A stretch of 64,000 nt of DNA from Hydractinia symbiolongicarpus (Eukaryota > Cnidaria > Hydrozoa > Anthoathecata > Hydractiniidae), in the NCBI RefSeq assembly GCF_029227915.1, contig NC_079880.1, positions 5,272,001 through 5,336,000 on the forward strand, written 5' to 3'. Numbering within the stretch: the stretch's first letter is position 1; each line of letters opens with the position of its first letter. The translations under genes and the position numbers were made by a program. The notes beneath the pieces were generated by a model. It searched no databases, was not told where the DNA came from, and saw only the letters and a list, made by a program, of their open reading frames with translations. This document shows, in pieces, positions 64,000-64,000 of the stretch.

Positions 64000-64000
64000 G

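Larger units (their letters stand above)
1..64000. repeat. Head-to-tail satellite array, 203-bp monomer, fills the window
   Basis: The landmark ctcatgcg followed by tagtggtgaaa recurs every 203 bp (for example 8541 to 8744), always in the same orientation, from the first to the last base. Around 316 copies fit in the window. Other constant landmarks in order are atcgttcgggaaatgag, ctgggtactttc, gtatac, acgggccgagtccggg, tacgggaaat, ttcgtttgccggcgat, cagcgtctcatc and the dyad aaatgaaaacattt. Monomers fall into subfamilies defined by linked variants, such as ctccctgggtac, caccctgggtac, catcccgggtac, ctcacagggtac and ctccctaggtac. No unique sequence longer than a few bases interrupts the array and neither array edge is present. 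Arrays of this kind are typical of eukaryotic heterochromatin. The family itself is not one I recognise. Confidence 0.98.

Noticed and set aside
1-64000. CRISPR array
   Set aside because: The repeated unit is 203 bp and fully repetitive. There are no short constant repeats separated by unique spacers and no cas genes.
1-64000. rRNA or tRNA gene cluster, or a histone-type tandem gene cluster
   Set aside because: No conserved rRNA segment, cloverleaf or coding frame can be seen in the 203-bp unit. The B-box resemblance is reported only as a weak lead.
1-64000. Transposon or LTR insertion in the array
   Set aside because: The monomer landmarks continue at the expected spacing through the whole window. 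The only departures are the 11-12, 30 and 51 bp losses and 1-2 bp indels.

Overview
The whole window is one uninterrupted tandem satellite DNA array. The repeat unit (monomer) is 203 bp and about 37% G+C. Roughly 316 head-to-tail copies, all in the same orientation, run from base 1 to base 64,000. There is no unique flank at either end, so the true array is longer than the window. I see no protein-coding gene, tRNA, rRNA, transposon or CRISPR array. Long single-family arrays with nested higher-order structure are a hallmark of eukaryotic heterochromatin (centromeric, pericentromeric, subtelomeric or sex/B-chromosome satellites). I do not recognise this monomer family and cannot name the species. 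CpG is not depleted (about 12 CpG per monomer against about 7 expected from base composition), which argues against long-term heavy CpG methylation of this DNA.

Layout. 1-4,094 is block A1, copied almost perfectly 20.5 kb downstream as A2 (20,478-24,774, which holds one additional monomer). 3,359-6,986 is a 1,814-bp tandem duplication (B1/B2). 6,987-13,640 is dominated by a higher-order repeat of about 0.8 kb (four monomers, with 5- and 6-monomer variants), including a clean 394-bp dimer duplication. 13,640-20,477 is a mosaic of duplicated 2- to 6-monomer blocks, including a 395-bp dimer duplication and a 1-kb block repeated 3.4 kb away. 24,775-27,754 carries an 811-bp four-monomer tandem duplication. 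27,755-58,256 is a giant tandem triplication (C1, C2, C3; about 9.2, 11.6 and 9.7 kb) whose copies differ by only a few bases outside copy-number changes. 58,257-64,000 holds smaller, more diverged 4- to 6-monomer duplications.

How it works as a system. Almost every duplication offset is a whole number of monomers (less 11-12 bp where a short monomer is included), as expected from unequal crossing-over or replication slippage in register. A short-monomer family lacking 11 bp in the middle (191-192 bp, about 28 copies) is spread over the first 51 kb and is absent beyond it. Two out-of-register junctions (33,008/33,009 and the 30-bp deletion first seen at 28,537) act as fingerprints of individual rearrangements. 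Inside the C copies one sub-block is present 4, 2 and 1 times, a snapshot of ongoing stepwise amplification. Each monomer has a conserved AT-rich dyad and a small GC-rich hairpin with alternating but complementary arms. These are the best candidates for sequence-level function. Coordinates of block edges were found by eye and are uncertain by up to one stretch of shared homology (tens of bases) unless stated.
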